Shown: positions 36,693 through 46,576, counted from the stretch's first letter. The stretch: 64,000 bases of DNA from VAZQ01 sp963763365 (GCA_963763365.1 CAVXOE010000009.1:1-64000), one strand, 5' to 3'. Numbers and translations are program-made. The notes: generated by a model not told the origin, from the letters alone.

Positions 36693-37892
36693 TCAGATCG
36701 TGCCGTCGCGCGCGCGAACCGACTGATTGTATAGCGCAAGCGCGAGTGCCGAGAGGCCCATGGCGGCGATGGTCAAGGCCAGCGGCAGCGCGCTCTGCCC
36801 GAGCGTATGCCCGACCAGAATCCCGATCGACGAAGCGGCCACCTGCTGGGTGAACCCGAGCGTCGAGGACGCGGCGCCGGCACGCTCGGGAAAGGGCGTG
36901 AGTGCACCCGCCATCGATTGCGGCAGGGCAAGTCCAAGTCCGACGAGGTAGACGACGACCGGCAGCGCCAGGGCGAGCGGCGAGTGCAGGTCCATGATGG
37001 TGGTCGCCACCATCGCAAGGCCACCCGCCGCAAGCGCGACGCCTCCCCACACGATGGTGCGGTCGAGGCCGAGCCGGTTGACCATCTTGGTCGCGAGCAG
37101 CGTGCCGGTAAGATATCCGAGCGTGGTCGCGGCGAACACGAGGCCGAAGGCCAGCGCCGAGAGACCGTAAATATCTTGCAGTACGAACGACGAACCGGAA
37201 ATCCACGCGAACAGTCCGCCGTAGGACGTCGCCACGATCGCCGTGTACAGCATGAAGCGGCCATGGCTTGCGAACGCACCGTAGTTACGTATGACCGCCG
37301 GCAGCGAAAAGCCCGCCGATGCCGATTTCAGGGTTTCCGGCAACAGCACCGTCACCATCGCAAACGCGCAAATGCCGAACGCCGCCATCAGGTAGAAGCT
37401 CGCCTGCCAGCCGACTGTGGTCTGCAAGATCGCGCCGAGCGAGGGCGCAATCGCCGGCGCGAGCGCCATGATGGCGCCCATGCGGGAGAATTCGCGGCCG
37501 GCACGGGCGCCCGCATAGAGATCGCGCACGATCGCGCGCGCCAGCACCGGAGCACCCGCCACGCCGAAAGCCTGCACGCCGCGCAGCACAATCAGCATCT
37601 CGATCGATACCGCCAGCGTGCAGCCGATCGAGGCTGCGACGTAGATCGCAAGCGTCGTCAGCAGCAGCGGCTTGCGGCCAAAGTGATCCGAGAGGGGGCC
37701 GTACACCACTTGGCCGATCGCAAAACAGAAGAGGAAGGCGGACAGCGTAAGCTGCACCTGCGGTACCGGCGCACCGAATGTCCGCCCGATCGCGGGCAGC
37801 GACGGCAGATACATGTCGGTTGAGGTCGGTCCGACTGCCGTGAGCAGCGCCAGCAGAGCGGTCAGCGCCAAGGTGTCGGGACGCAGCAACAT
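36693..37892 (-). CDS. Bcr/CflA-family multidrug MFS exporter
   Basis: A 399-residue inner-membrane transporter with 12 hydrophobic segments. The motif between TM2 and TM3 is GPLSDHFGRKP, and SSTDMYLPSLP-like TSTDMYLPSLPAIGR in loop 1 is diagnostic of the Bcr/CflA drug:H+ antiporter group. VLRGVQAFGVAGAPVLARAIVRDL is the antiporter motif C region. The substrate is unknown. Confidence 0.9.
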   Translation of the reverse strand: MLLRPDTLALTALLALLTAVGPTSTDMYLPSLPAIGRTFGAPVPQVQLTLSAFLFCFAIGQVVYGPLSDHFGRKPLLLTTLAIYVAASIGCTLAVSIEMLIVLRGVQAFGVAGAPVLARAIVRDLYAGARAGREFSRMGAIMALAPAIAPSLGAILQTTVGWQASFYLMAAFGICAFAMVTVLLPETLKSASAGFSLPAVIRNYGAFASHGRFMLYTAIVATSYGGLFAWISGSSFVLQDIYGLSALAFGLVFAATTLGYLTGTLLATKMVNRLGLDRTIVWGGVALAAGGLAMVATTIMDLHSPLALALPVVVYLVGLGLALPQSMAGALTPFPERAGAASSTLGFTQQVAASSIGILVGHTLGQSALPLALTIAAMGLSALALALYNQSVRARDGTI

Positions 37893-38003
37893 GGTTGTTG
37901 TTAGGCCATGGCGCCCGACAATCCTACCGCCGGTGGGGGAATGATGGGTCTGCGGCGCGCGGGCTTGACGCGATGGCTCGCACCGGACACTGCGCGCTTG
38001 CGG

Positions 38004-38795
38004 TCAGCGGTCGCCCGCGTCCGTCGCGCTCCCGGCAGAATTATCGGGCACGCCGTAGCGATGCAGGTCGGTGCCGTGCACATCGAGCCAGGTCTTGGCG
38101 CGATCGAACTCCGGATAGATGCGCTCGACCAGCCGCCAGAACCGCGCCGAGTGGTTGAGCTCGACGAGATGCGCGACCTCATGCGCGGCGAGATAGTCGA
38201 GCACATAGGGCGGCGCGAGGATCAGCCGCCAGGAGAACGACAACACTCCGGTGTTCGAGCACGAGCCCCAGCGGCTCGATTGATCGCGCACCGAGACCCG
38301 TTTGATGGCGACGTTCAGTTCCTTGGCGTAGCGCCGGGCCGCCACATCGAGTTCGCTCGCCGCCGCGCGCCGCAAGAAGTCGGAAATGCGCCGGTTGATG
38401 TGCGGCGGTTCGCCCGCGACGCAAAGGAGCCGGTTGCCGAGATCGTCGGTCGCGGTCCAAACCGTGCCACGCACGCCGCGGCGATGCACGATGCGGTGCG
38501 GGTCGCCGCGCAGCGGAACCTCGAAGCCATGCGCAAAGGGCGCCGCCTCGGGCAGGCGCTTCAGCCGAGCCGCGATCCAGGCACCGTGCTTTTGCGCAAA
38601 GTCGCGGGCCTCCCGCAGATTGCCGCGCGGCGGCATCGTGAGAACCACTTCGCGCGAAGCGGCGTCGATCCGCAACGTGTAGCGCCGCGCCTGGCGATGC
38701 CGGCGCAATCGCACGAGATAGACCGACCGGTCGAACAGCACCTGAATCGACGACGGCTCGCTCGGACGGCGATAGAGCAATGCGCGCAGCGCCAT
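38004..38795 (-). CDS. YgjP-like (DUF45/COG1451) zinc metallopeptidase
   Basis: A 263-residue cytosolic putative peptidase. The zinc motif HEVAHLVELNHSARFW gives His205, Glu206 and His209, and the third ligand lies just after. The preceding SSRWGSCSNTGVLSFSWRLI matches the family. The start MALRALL at 38795 fits the family length; the frame is open upstream to 39038 but without homology. The function of the family is poorly defined. Confidence 0.85.
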   Translation of the reverse strand: MALRALLYRRPSEPSSIQVLFDRSVYLVRLRRHRQARRYTLRIDAASREVVLTMPPRGNLREARDFAQKHGAWIAARLKRLPEAAPFAHGFEVPLRGDPHRIVHRRGVRGTVWTATDDLGNRLLCVAGEPPHINRRISDFLRRAAASELDVAARRYAKELNVAIKRVSVRDQSSRWGSCSNTGVLSFSWRLILAPPYVLDYLAAHEVAHLVELNHSARFWRLVERIYPEFDRAKTWLDVHGTDLHRYGVPDNSAGSATDAGDR

Positions 38796-39137
38796 AACCA
38801 GTTCCACCAAAAGGCCCGCCGAAATACTGCCACAAGGCAAGCGACCCACATCGGGCCGCCGCAGAAATATCCCGCTTCCCCAAGATACGGATGACAAATG
38901 AACAAACGCCACTAGTTCTTGCGGTAGCGAAACGCTGAACCTAGGTTCACAATTTATTCGGGAGAGGGCTGTGGACAAGCTCGAGTTATCCACAAGTAAG
39001 ACCTGTTGAGAACATCGCAAAAAGATAATTGAAACCAATGGTTTAGGTCGGGTGACGCGATCCGCCTCCGTGGCGAATCAGGGAGAAGTGCCGGTGGCAA
39101 GCCCTTCGGCGCCATTTCGGAGGGCGAAACGCGCCCT
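38796..39137. other. intergenic region with two DnaA-box-like sites
   Basis: About 340 bases between two minus-strand genes. It contains TGTGGACAA at 38971–38979 and TTATCCACA at 38987–38995 in opposite orientation, with CTCGAG between them. An AT-rich stretch follows (39020–39040). TTATCCACA is the perfect DnaA box. No oriC-type neighbours (hemE, gidA, parAB) are nearby. No gene is seen here. Confidence 0.5.
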
Positions 39138-40592
39138 CTAGACCCGAGTTCCCGGCGGGACGAGCGGCGCCCCCTGCACGTCATCGACGGACGTATCCGA
39201 CTCGGCCACCGCAGCAGTCGGATGCGCGGAGCCGTTGGTCTTCGCGACGACGCTGAGATTGGCTGCGCGCTTTCCGGACCGGCTGGCGGTCGCGGGAAAG
39301 TTGCTCGACAGCACGAAATCGGAGATGCGCGGCGCGATCTCGGAGCGGAAGCGCGAACCGTTGAACACCCCGTAGTGGCCGACACCGGGCTGCAGCCAGT
39401 GCGCCTTGCGCTCCGGCGGAATGTTCACGCAGAGCTGATGCGCCGCCTCGGTCTGGCCGACGCCCGAGATGTCGTCATGCTCGCCTTCGACGGTGAGCAG
39501 TGCGACGCGGCGGATTTTCGCCGGGTCGACCTTTTTGTCGCGATGGGTCATCTGGCCCTTCGGCAGGGAGTGACGAATGAACACCGTCTCGACGGTCTGC
39601 AGATAGAACTCGGCGGCGAGGTCCATGACGGCGAGATATTCGTCGTAGAACTCGCGATGCTTCTGCGCCGAATCGCCGTCGCCACTGACCAGATGCTGGA
39701 ACAGATTGCGGTGCGCCTCGATGTGGCGGTCGATGTTCATGCTCATGAAGCCGTGCAACTGCAGGAAGCCCGGATAGACGTCGCGCATGAAGCCCGGATT
39801 AGGGAATGGCACCTTGGTGATGACGTTGCCCCGGAACCAATCGAGCCCACGGTGCTCGGCCACCTTGTTCACCATCGTGGGATTGACCCGCGTATCGATC
39901 GGGCCACCCATCAGCACCATGGATTTCGGAACGTAGGGATCGTCGTCCGCCTCCATGCGCGCAACGGCGGCCAGCACCGGCACCGACGGCTGGCAGACCG
40001 CGAGCATGTGCACATCGCCGCCCAGGAAGTGCAGCATCGAGATGAGGTAGTCGATGTAGTCGTCGAGATCGAAACCGCCCTCGCCGACCGGCACCATGCG
40101 CGCATCGACCCACTCGGTGATGTAGACGTCGTGGTTGGGCAGGAAGCCTTCGACGGTGCCGCGCAGCAGGGTCGGGTAATGCCCCGACATCGGCGCGACG
40201 ATCAGCAGGCGCGGCTGCGGACGGCGCGGCTGGTGCTCGAAGGTGCGCTCGAAATGCAGCAGGTTGCAGAACGGCCGTTGCCACACGGTCGAGATATGGA
40301 CCGGAACCTGCGTGCCGCCAACCGGCGTCGAGTTGATCATCCACTCGGGCTTGCCGTAACGGCGGGTCGAGCGTTCGAACAGTTCGAAGCTCGCCGCCAT
40401 CGTCTTGCCGAACGATGTGTGGGACAGAGGATTGACGGGGTTCTTGAAAAATAGCCGCGCAGCATCGGCGAAGGCGCGCGACGGATTGAGCGCCGCGTGG
40501 CTCATCTCGTAAAACCAGTAGGCCGGCGCCGCATACATCGGGCCGTGGTCGCCGGCTGCGGCCGGCGTACCGCCAAACTCACCAATAGCCAT
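39138..40592 (-). CDS. phaZ: intracellular polyhydroxyalkanoate depolymerase
   Basis: Mobilises stored PHB/PHA granules. The 484-residue alpha/beta-hydrolase has a Cys nucleophile, as in Ralstonia PhaZa1: VCQPSVP with Cys200. An Asp is in GEHDDISG and a His in PGVGHYGVFNG. WMINSTPVGG and YITEWVDARMVP are conserved family segments. It lacks a signal peptide, consistent with granule location in the cytoplasm. The C-terminal roughly 60 residues are low-complexity. Confidence 0.93.
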   Translation of the reverse strand: MAIGEFGGTPAAAGDHGPMYAAPAYWFYEMSHAALNPSRAFADAARLFFKNPVNPLSHTSFGKTMAASFELFERSTRRYGKPEWMINSTPVGGTQVPVHISTVWQRPFCNLLHFERTFEHQPRRPQPRLLIVAPMSGHYPTLLRGTVEGFLPNHDVYITEWVDARMVPVGEGGFDLDDYIDYLISMLHFLGGDVHMLAVCQPSVPVLAAVARMEADDDPYVPKSMVLMGGPIDTRVNPTMVNKVAEHRGLDWFRGNVITKVPFPNPGFMRDVYPGFLQLHGFMSMNIDRHIEAHRNLFQHLVSGDGDSAQKHREFYDEYLAVMDLAAEFYLQTVETVFIRHSLPKGQMTHRDKKVDPAKIRRVALLTVEGEHDDISGVGQTEAAHQLCVNIPPERKAHWLQPGVGHYGVFNGSRFRSEIAPRISDFVLSSNFPATASRSGKRAANLSVVAKTNGSAHPTAAVAESDTSVDDVQGAPLVPPGTRV

Positions 40593-40734
40593 AGTCCCGG
40601 ACTTCTATGTCATTGCTGCGCTGCAACATAGTGTCGTCATTCTGTCACGACGAGTCAACCTTGCGGCACTTGAATTTCCGCTGCGTTAACGATGCCGAAA
40701 GTTCCATCCGCCGCTGACGCGATCGGATGAAATG

Positions 40735-41557
40735 CTATTCCCCGGTCTGCAGCAGCGAACCAACCGAGCGGGCGCTTTCGAGGAGCTTCAGGAACGTCAC
40801 GACCGCTGCCGCGAAGTAGAGCACGTTGAGGGCGAACGCCTTCACCATGAGCTCGGGGCGGAAGACGTGCTCCAGGACCAGCGCTCGCATGCCCTCGAAC
40901 ACGTAGGTCGGCGGCAACGCCCAGGCGACCGGCTGCAGCCAGTCCGGCAAGACCGTGACCGGATAGTAGACGCAGGTGAGCGGCATGAGGACGAACATCA
41001 GCGTCCAGGCGAGGCTCTCCGCCCCCATGCCGTTGCGCATGATCACACCGGCGACCACGATCCCGACCGCCCAGCTCGTCAGCACCAGGTTGAGGAAGAA
41101 GGCCGCGAGCGCGAAGCCGAGGCTGTAGATGTTGAAGTCGAAGAACGCGATCGCGGCGAACGTGACCGGCACCATGCCGATCGCCAGCCGGATCACGCTC
41201 ATCGTCATCAGCGCGCACACGAACTCGATCGGCCGCAGCGGGCTGATCATCAGGTTCGACAGATTGCGCGACCACATTTCTTCGAGGAATGAGACCGAGA
41301 AGCCGAGCTGGCCGCGGAACAGGATGTCCCACATCAGCACCGCGCTGATGAACATGCCGCCGGCACGCGCGAAGAAGCCGGCATTCTGCGTGATGTAGAG
41401 TTGCAGGAAGCCCCAGACAAAGAGCTGCACCGCCGGCCAGTAGATCAATTCGGCGAGCCGCGTCCAGGACGAGCGCAGCAGATAGAGATAGCGCATCACC
41501 ATCGCGCCGACGCGGCCCAGGTCGAGCGTGAGTGCGCTGGTTGAACTGTCCGCTCAT
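40735..41557 (-). CDS. ABC-2 type exporter permease (frameshift near the start)
   Basis: A roughly 270-residue integral membrane protein with six hydrophobic segments. RNLSNLMISPLRPIEF is the ABC-2 permease motif. The ATG at 41557 overlaps the ATPase stop as ATGA, but its frame runs MSGQFNQRTHARP and misses the main frame by one base. The main frame reads TSALTLDLGRVGAMVMRYL. An indel near 41535–41540 (about AACCAGCG) would join them. The in-frame ATG at 41502 would otherwise be the start. Confidence 0.83.
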
Positions 41558-42348
41558 TGCGCGGCCTCGCGCACGGCTTCGCCGCGGCCGCGCGCCACGT
41601 CGAGAAACACCTCTTCCAGCGTCTCGCGGCCGTAACGCGTCAGCAGCCGTTCCGGCGTGTCGTCGTCCTCGATCCGCCCGCGCTTCATGATGATGACGCG
41701 TTCGCACAGGCGCTCGACCTCCGCCATATTGTGCGAGGCGAGCAGGATGGTCGCGTTCTGCCGGCGGCGGAACTCCTCGATATGGCTGCGCACCCAGTCG
41801 GCGGTATCGGGATCGAGCGAGGCGGTGGGCTCGTCGAGCAGCAGAACGTCCGGCGCGTTGATCAGCGCCTTGGCGAGCGCGACGCGGGTCTTCTGTCCCG
41901 ACGAGAGCTTGCCGACCGGCCGGTCGATGAACTCCGTCAAATCGAGATCGTCCGCCAGCCCGGCAATGCGCTCGGCGAGGCCATCCACATGGTAGAGCCG
42001 GCCGAACACCCGCAGGTTCTGCCGCACGGTCAGCCGGTGCGGCATGTCCACGTAGGGACTCTCGAAATTCATCCGGCCCAGCACGTGGTAGCGCTGGCGC
42101 GGCATCTCGGCGCCCAGCACCCGAATGCTGCCGGAAGTGGGCGTGATGAGCCCCAGGATCATCGCGATGGTGGTGGTCTTGCCGGCGCCGTTGCCGCCCA
42201 GGAGCCCGGTGACCGAGCCCGGCGGCAGCGCAAACGAAATGCCGTCGACCGCCCGAGTAGTGCGGTAGACTTTCGTCAGCTGGTCGACGGCGATGGCAGG
42301 CTCTACAGGCAAGATAAGTGCTCGGTCGGATCGCAGGGCACCGCACAT
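41554..42348 (-). CDS. ABC exporter ATP-binding protein
   Basis: A 264-residue ATPase of the drug/polysaccharide export type (COG1131). Walker A is GGNGAGKTTT (51–60), the signature is LSSGQ (148–152), Walker B is VLLLDEP (about 168–174), and the switch His lies in LLASHNMAEVE. It is coupled to the permease by an ATGA overlap. The N-terminal start is uncertain by about ten codons. The substrate is unknown. Confidence 0.88.
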   Translation of the reverse strand: MCGALRSDRALILPVEPAIAVDQLTKVYRTTRAVDGISFALPPGSVTGLLGGNGAGKTTTIAMILGLITPTSGSIRVLGAEMPRQRYHVLGRMNFESPYVDMPHRLTVRQNLRVFGRLYHVDGLAERIAGLADDLDLTEFIDRPVGKLSSGQKTRVALAKALINAPDVLLLDEPTASLDPDTADWVRSHIEEFRRRQNATILLASHNMAEVERLCERVIIMKRGRIEDDDTPERLLTRYGRETLEEVFLDVARGRGEAVREAAQ

Positions 42349-42455
42349 GTGACGCGCGGCACGACGGCGCGCAAGCCCTCGTGGCGGTTGAGCCCGCGCC
42401 GCGACGAGCTACATTCGCCCCATGAACGATTTCGCGCCATGATTGGTTTCGCCCC

Positions 42456-43787
42456 ATGACCGACCAGGCCGCCCTCGACGTCCCCCGGACCGAGCGCAGC
42501 GTTCGCCTCGACACGCTGGTACGGCTGCGCTGGCTTGCGGTGGTCGGGCAGACCACCGCTGTGCTGGTGGTCTATATCGGGCTCGACTACGAGCTGCCGA
42601 TCTGGGCCTGTCTGGCGGTGATCGCGCTGGCGGCTTGGCTCAACATTGCGCTGCGCGTGCGCTTTCCGATGACGCGGCGGCTCGAGCCCGACCGCGCGGC
42701 CTGGCTGCTCGCCTTCGACATCGCCGAGCTTGCGGTGCTCTTGTTCTTTACCGGCGGACTGCAGAATCCGTTCTCGCTCCTGCTGACGGGGCCGGTGCTG
42801 CTGTCGGCGACCGGCCTGCCGCCGCGCATGACGCTGATGCTCGGCGGCTTCGCCATCACCTGCGCGACCGTACTGATCTTCGTCTATTACCCGCTGCCCT
42901 GGGGAAGCGAGCCGCTCGATCTGCCGGCGAACTACGTGATGGGCATCTGGCTGTCGCTGCTGCTGGCGATCAGCTTCATCGGCCTGCATGCGTGGCAGAT
43001 CACCGAAGAAGCGCGCCAGCTCGCCGACGCGCTGGCCGCCACCGAACTGGTACTCGAGCGCGAACAGCATCTCTCGCAGCTTGACGGCCTCGCGGCCGCC
43101 GCCGCGCACGAACTGGGCACGCCGCTCTCCACCATCACGGTGATCGCCAAAGAGCTCCAGCGCGCGATCAAGCCGGGCTCCGAACATGCCGATGACATCC
43201 GGCTGTTGAACGAGCAGGCGCAGCGCTGCCGCGGCATCCTGAGCAAGCTCACCGAGCTGTCGTCGGCCGGCGCACCGTTCGATCGCATGAAGCTGTCATT
43301 GCTGATCGAGGAAGTGGTGGCGCCGCACCGCAACTTCGGCATCGCGATCAATGTCGCGCTCGCACCCAACGACGCCGGCGAGCCGGTCGGCGGACGCAAT
43401 CCGGCGGTGCTCTATGGGCTCGGCAACCTCCTGGAGAATGCGGTCGACTTCGCGCGCGAGCGCGTCGACGTGGCGGCCTCCTGGAGCGACCAGGATATTT
43501 CCGTCACCATCGCGGATGACGGTCCGGGCTTCGCGCCGGAGATCATGGACCGGATCGGCGAACCCTACGTCACCAGCCGCCGCAACCGCGCCGACGCCGG
43601 CAGCATCGCGCTCGCCGGCCGCGAGAAGGGCGGGCTGGGTCTTGGCTTCTTCATCGCCAAGACTTTGCTGGAGCGTTCGGGTGCAACGCTCGACTTCAAG
43701 AACCGCGCATTTCCCGAACGCGGTGCAGTCGTACGCGTGCACTGGGCGCGCAGTGAATTCGAGCAGAAGATCGAATTCGCAACATGA
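42456..43787 (+). CDS. regB: RegB/PrrB/ActS-type redox sensor histidine kinase
   Basis: A 443-residue inner-membrane kinase with six hydrophobic segments (residues 25–180). It has the RegB ubiquinone-binding heptapeptide GGLQNPF at 100–106. The H-box AAAAHELGTPLSTI gives His218. The redox Cys258 is in QRCRGIL, at the same place as R. capsulatus Cys265. Catalytic G-boxes are NLLENAVDFA, DDGPGF and GGLGLGFF. RegB responds to respiratory redox state and phosphorylates RegA, whose gene follows. Confidence 0.93.
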   Translation: MTDQAALDVPRTERSVRLDTLVRLRWLAVVGQTTAVLVVYIGLDYELPIWACLAVIALAAWLNIALRVRFPMTRRLEPDRAAWLLAFDIAELAVLLFFTGGLQNPFSLLLTGPVLLSATGLPPRMTLMLGGFAITCATVLIFVYYPLPWGSEPLDLPANYVMGIWLSLLLAISFIGLHAWQITEEARQLADALAATELVLEREQHLSQLDGLAAAAAHELGTPLSTITVIAKELQRAIKPGSEHADDIRLLNEQAQRCRGILSKLTELSSAGAPFDRMKLSLLIEEVVAPHRNFGIAINVALAPNDAGEPVGGRNPAVLYGLGNLLENAVDFARERVDVAASWSDQDISVTIADDGPGFAPEIMDRIGEPYVTSRRNRADAGSIALAGREKGGLGLGFFIAKTLLERSGATLDFKNRAFPERGAVVRVHWARSEFEQKIEFAT

Positions 43788-43985
43788 CGGAAACGTAATC
43801 TGACAAGATGTTAATGCTTTTCTCTTAACGTCAACCTTGGTTTTTGCTTGTGGTCGTTGGGCGCTGTTCTTAGAATGCATCAATGAAAAGCACGGGGCGA
43901 TGTATTGCTATCGCCCGTTTGTCGACCCAACTCAGACCAACTCATCTGTGTGGCGGCGAGCGGCGTTTCTTCCTTGGAGGCTTGA

Positions 43986-44546
43986 ATGGCCATGGCTGAT
44001 CCGATGTCGGTAGCGATTGCGGGTGATCGCTCGCTGCTGATCGTCGAGGACGACAAATCGTTCCTGCAGCGCCTCGCACGCGCGATGGAGAGCCGCGGCT
44101 TCGCGGTGACGACCGCCGAATCGGTAGCCGATGGATTGAACCGTCTGGAAGCAAATCTGCCCGCATACGCTGTGGTCGACATGCGGCTCGAGGACGGCAA
44201 TGGTCTCGACGTGGTCTCGGCGCTGAAGAAGCGCCGTCCCGATGCACGCGCCATCATCCTCACCGGCTACGGCAACATCGCCACCGCGGTGAATGCCGTG
44301 AAGCTCGGCGCGGTCGATTATCTCTCGAAGCCGGTCGATGCCGACGACGTGGTCGCCGCGCTGCTTGCGCTCGACGGCCGCAAGGCCGATCCGCCGGAGA
44401 ATCCGATGTCGGCGGATCGCGTGCGCTGGGAGCACATCCAGCGCATCTACGAACTCTGCCAGCGCAACGTCTCGGAGACGGCGCGCCGCCTCAACATGCA
44501 TCGGCGCACGCTGCAACGCATTCTGGCGAAGCGCGCGCCGAAGTAG
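43986..44546 (+). CDS. regA: RegA/PrrA/ActR-type response regulator
   Basis: A 186-residue regulator: receiver domain with VEDDKSF and phosphoacceptor Asp65 in AVVDMRLEDG, then a Fis-type helix-turn-helix at the C-terminus (NVSETARRLNMHRRTLQRIL). The HTH is the nearly invariant RegA DNA-binding motif. Partner of the upstream kinase, separated by about 200 bp that may carry its own promoter. It typically controls respiration, nitrogen and carbon fixation genes. Start 43986; ATG 43992 is also possible. Confidence 0.93.
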   Translation: MAMADPMSVAIAGDRSLLIVEDDKSFLQRLARAMESRGFAVTTAESVADGLNRLEANLPAYAVVDMRLEDGNGLDVVSALKKRRPDARAIILTGYGNIATAVNAVKLGAVDYLSKPVDADDVVAALLALDGRKADPPENPMSADRVRWEHIQRIYELCQRNVSETARRLNMHRRTLQRILAKRAPK

Positions 44547-44583
44547 CGCGGCGCTGTTCGTCGACCAGCCCGTCCTCTCACTC

Positions 44584-44665
44584 CGTTCGTCCCCGCGAAA
44601 GCGGGGACCCAGAATCCAGACGCTGATTTCGCGACCCTGGGTTCCCGCCTTCGCGGGAACGAACG
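44584..44665. repeat. intergenic palindrome (CGTTCGTCCCCGCGAAAGCG...GCGGGAACGAACG)
   Basis: Arms CGTTCGTCCCCGCG...GGGACCCAG and CTGGGTTCCCGCCTTCGCGG then GAACGAACG. It belongs to the GCGAAAGCGGG element family seen at 20728, 31414 and 45273. It lies between convergent regA and mmcB and probably serves as terminator. Confidence 0.75.
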
Positions 44666-44670
44666 GGAAA

Positions 44671-45210
44671 TCACATTGCGCCGTTGATCCCGTCCGGATC
44701 GGCGAGCGCCGAGAGGCGCAGCGCCGCGGCGCGCGCGAACGCCAGCAGCATGCTCTTGCGGGTCGACGCATGCAGCCGGTGCTCCGGCGCCTCGCAATGG
44801 ATCGACGCGCCGAATGCGTCCGCCACGATCAGTCCGGTGTCGGGTGGGAAAATCTCGCACGGCACATCGAGCGTGGTGGCGAAGAACAGCCGGTCGCAAT
44901 GCAGCCGATAGTCCATCCACTTCTGGTCGGCGCGGAAGTCGGCGACCGACGACTTGATCTCGACGATCCAGATCTCGCCGCCCGCGCCCAGCGCCACCAG
45001 ATCGGCCCGCCGGCCCGATGCGAGCGAAAGCTCGCTCACCACGGACAGTCCGAGCGAATGCAACAGCCGCGTGGTGCCGCGCGCAATCGCGAGCGCGGTC
45101 GGCGATTGCCGGCCGTCGATGGGCAGCGAAGCGGCGAGTGAGCTGATGCTCATGGAATGCAGGATTCCCGGCAGCGGAACGACTGTGTTGGAACGCTGAA
45201 CGATACGCAT
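44671..45210 (-). CDS. mmcB: MmcB-family DNA repair/nuclease-fold protein
   Basis: A 179-residue protein of the MmcB family (COG5321), linked in Caulobacter to mitomycin C resistance. It has a PD-(D/E)XK-like core: SGRRADLVALG, then WIVEIKSSVADFRADQKW (E-x-K pair). I do not see a canonical alphaproteobacterial SOS box (GTTC-N7-GTTC) upstream. The start could be 45210 (MRIVQRS) or 45153 (MSISSLA); the second is the more family-like. Confidence 0.8.
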   Translation of the reverse strand: MRIVQRSNTVVPLPGILHSMSISSLAASLPIDGRQSPTALAIARGTTRLLHSLGLSVVSELSLASGRRADLVALGAGGEIWIVEIKSSVADFRADQKWMDYRLHCDRLFFATTLDVPCEIFPPDTGLIVADAFGASIHCEAPEHRLHASTRKSMLLAFARAAALRLSALADPDGINGAM

Positions 45211-45272
45211 GCAACGACCCTCAACGCTTACGCCGCAATCGCCGCCAACACTGCGGCTCCCGCCCGGCCTGG

Positions 45273-45355
45273 TTGTCATCCCCGCGAAAGCGGGGAACCA
45301 GTCCGGCGGCTCAGAGACCAAGTCGTCACGGTCCCCGCTTTCGCGGGGACGACAA
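45273..45355. repeat. intergenic palindrome between mtnA and mmcB
   Basis: Arms TTGTCATCCCCGCGAAAGCG then GGGAACCAG, and CGTCACGG-TCCCCGCTTTCG then CGGGGACGACAA. It sits just downstream of mtnA and upstream of mmcB, both on the minus strand. Confidence 0.75.
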
Positions 45356-45375
45356 TCAGTGCTCGCGGCCCCGCC

Positions 45376-46485
45376 CTATTCTGCCGCGGCGGCGCGCTCG
45401 TTGAAAGCCCGTGCCAGCGCCTCGCGGCTGGGCGCGATCACGCCGCGCTCGGTGATCAGCCCGGTGACCAGCCGGGCCGGGGTCACGTCGAAGCCGTAGT
45501 TCGCGACCGCCGAACCCTCGGGCACCACCCGCACCGTCTCGATCCGGCCGTCGGCGGTGCAGCCCGGTCATGGTCGCAACTTCATCGGCGGCGCGCTGCT
45601 CGATCGGAATTTCGGCAAGTCCGTCCGAGACGGTGAAGTCGATGGTGGGCGACGGCAGCGCCACGTAGAACGGCACGCCGTTGTCGTGCGCGGCCAGCGC
45701 CTTGAGATAGGTGCCGATCTTGTTGCAGACATCGCCGTTCGCCGTCACCCGGTCGGTGCCGACGATCGCGAGATCCACCATGCCGTGCTGCATCAGGTGA
45801 CCGCCGGTGTTGTCCGGGATCACGGTGTGCGGCACGCCGTGCTGGCCGAGTTCCCAGGCGGTGAGCGAGGCGCCCTGGTTGCGCGGGCGGGTCTCGTCGA
45901 CCCAGACATGCACGGGCAGGCCCGCGATCGTGCGCCGCATAGATCGACGCAGTGGCGGTGCCGACATCCACGGTGGCGAGCCAGCCGGCATTGCAATGGG
46001 TGAGCACGTTGACGCGTTCGCCGGGCTTCTTTTCCGCCGCGATCTGCCTCGATCAGCTTGACGCCGTGGCGGCCGATCGCCTGGTTGATCGCCACATCCT
46101 CGTCGGCAATTTCGTTGGCACGCCGGTAGGCCGCGGCGACGCGATCCTCGCGCGCGCGGTTGCGCACCGCGGCCACCATCTCGTCGAGCGCCCATCTGAG
46201 ATTGATCGCAGTCGGCCGCGTGGCGAGCAGCGTCGCATAGGCGCGCTCCAGCGCCTCATCCGAGGCGTCGGCCCTGAGGGCCAGCGCCATGCCGTAGGCC
46301 GCGGTCGCCCCGATCAGCGGCGCACCGCGAATCTGCATCGAACGGATCGCGTGCGCGGCATCGTCGAGCGTCGTGAGCCGCACGGTGGCGAAGCGATGCG
46401 GCAGCGCGGTCTGGTCGATCACCCCGACCGTTGCGCCGTCCGGCTCGAGCCAGATGCTGCGGGTATGCCTGCCGTCGACCTTCAT
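45376..46485 (-). pseudogene. mtnA: methylthioribose-1-phosphate isomerase with three apparent frameshifts
   Basis: Methionine salvage enzyme converting MTR-1-P to MTRu-1-P. Homology is continuous but spread over frames: the N-terminal part 46485 to about 46045 has IRGAPLIGATAAYG; then ERVNVLTHCNAGWLA with the catalytic Cys; then HVWVDETRPRNQG and GTDRVTANGDVCNKIGTY with the catalytic Asp; then the tail YGFDVTPARLVTGLIT. Breaks lie near 46045, 45945 and 45565, each in GC-rich short runs. No critical residue is lost, so sequence error is more likely than decay. Confidence 0.83.
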
Positions 46486-46576
46486 GCTTTTTCATAACGC
46501 GGTTCGCCCCGGCCGCAAAGCGGACTTGCCCGCGGCACCGGCTTGGCCCAAGCTTCCCTGAAACGGGGAGCAGCCG

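Noticed and set aside
45153..45230. Possible SOS (LexA) box before mmcB (GTTC-like repeats)
   Set aside because: The GTTC elements are spaced by 3 and 10 bases, not the 7 of the alphaproteobacterial LexA site.
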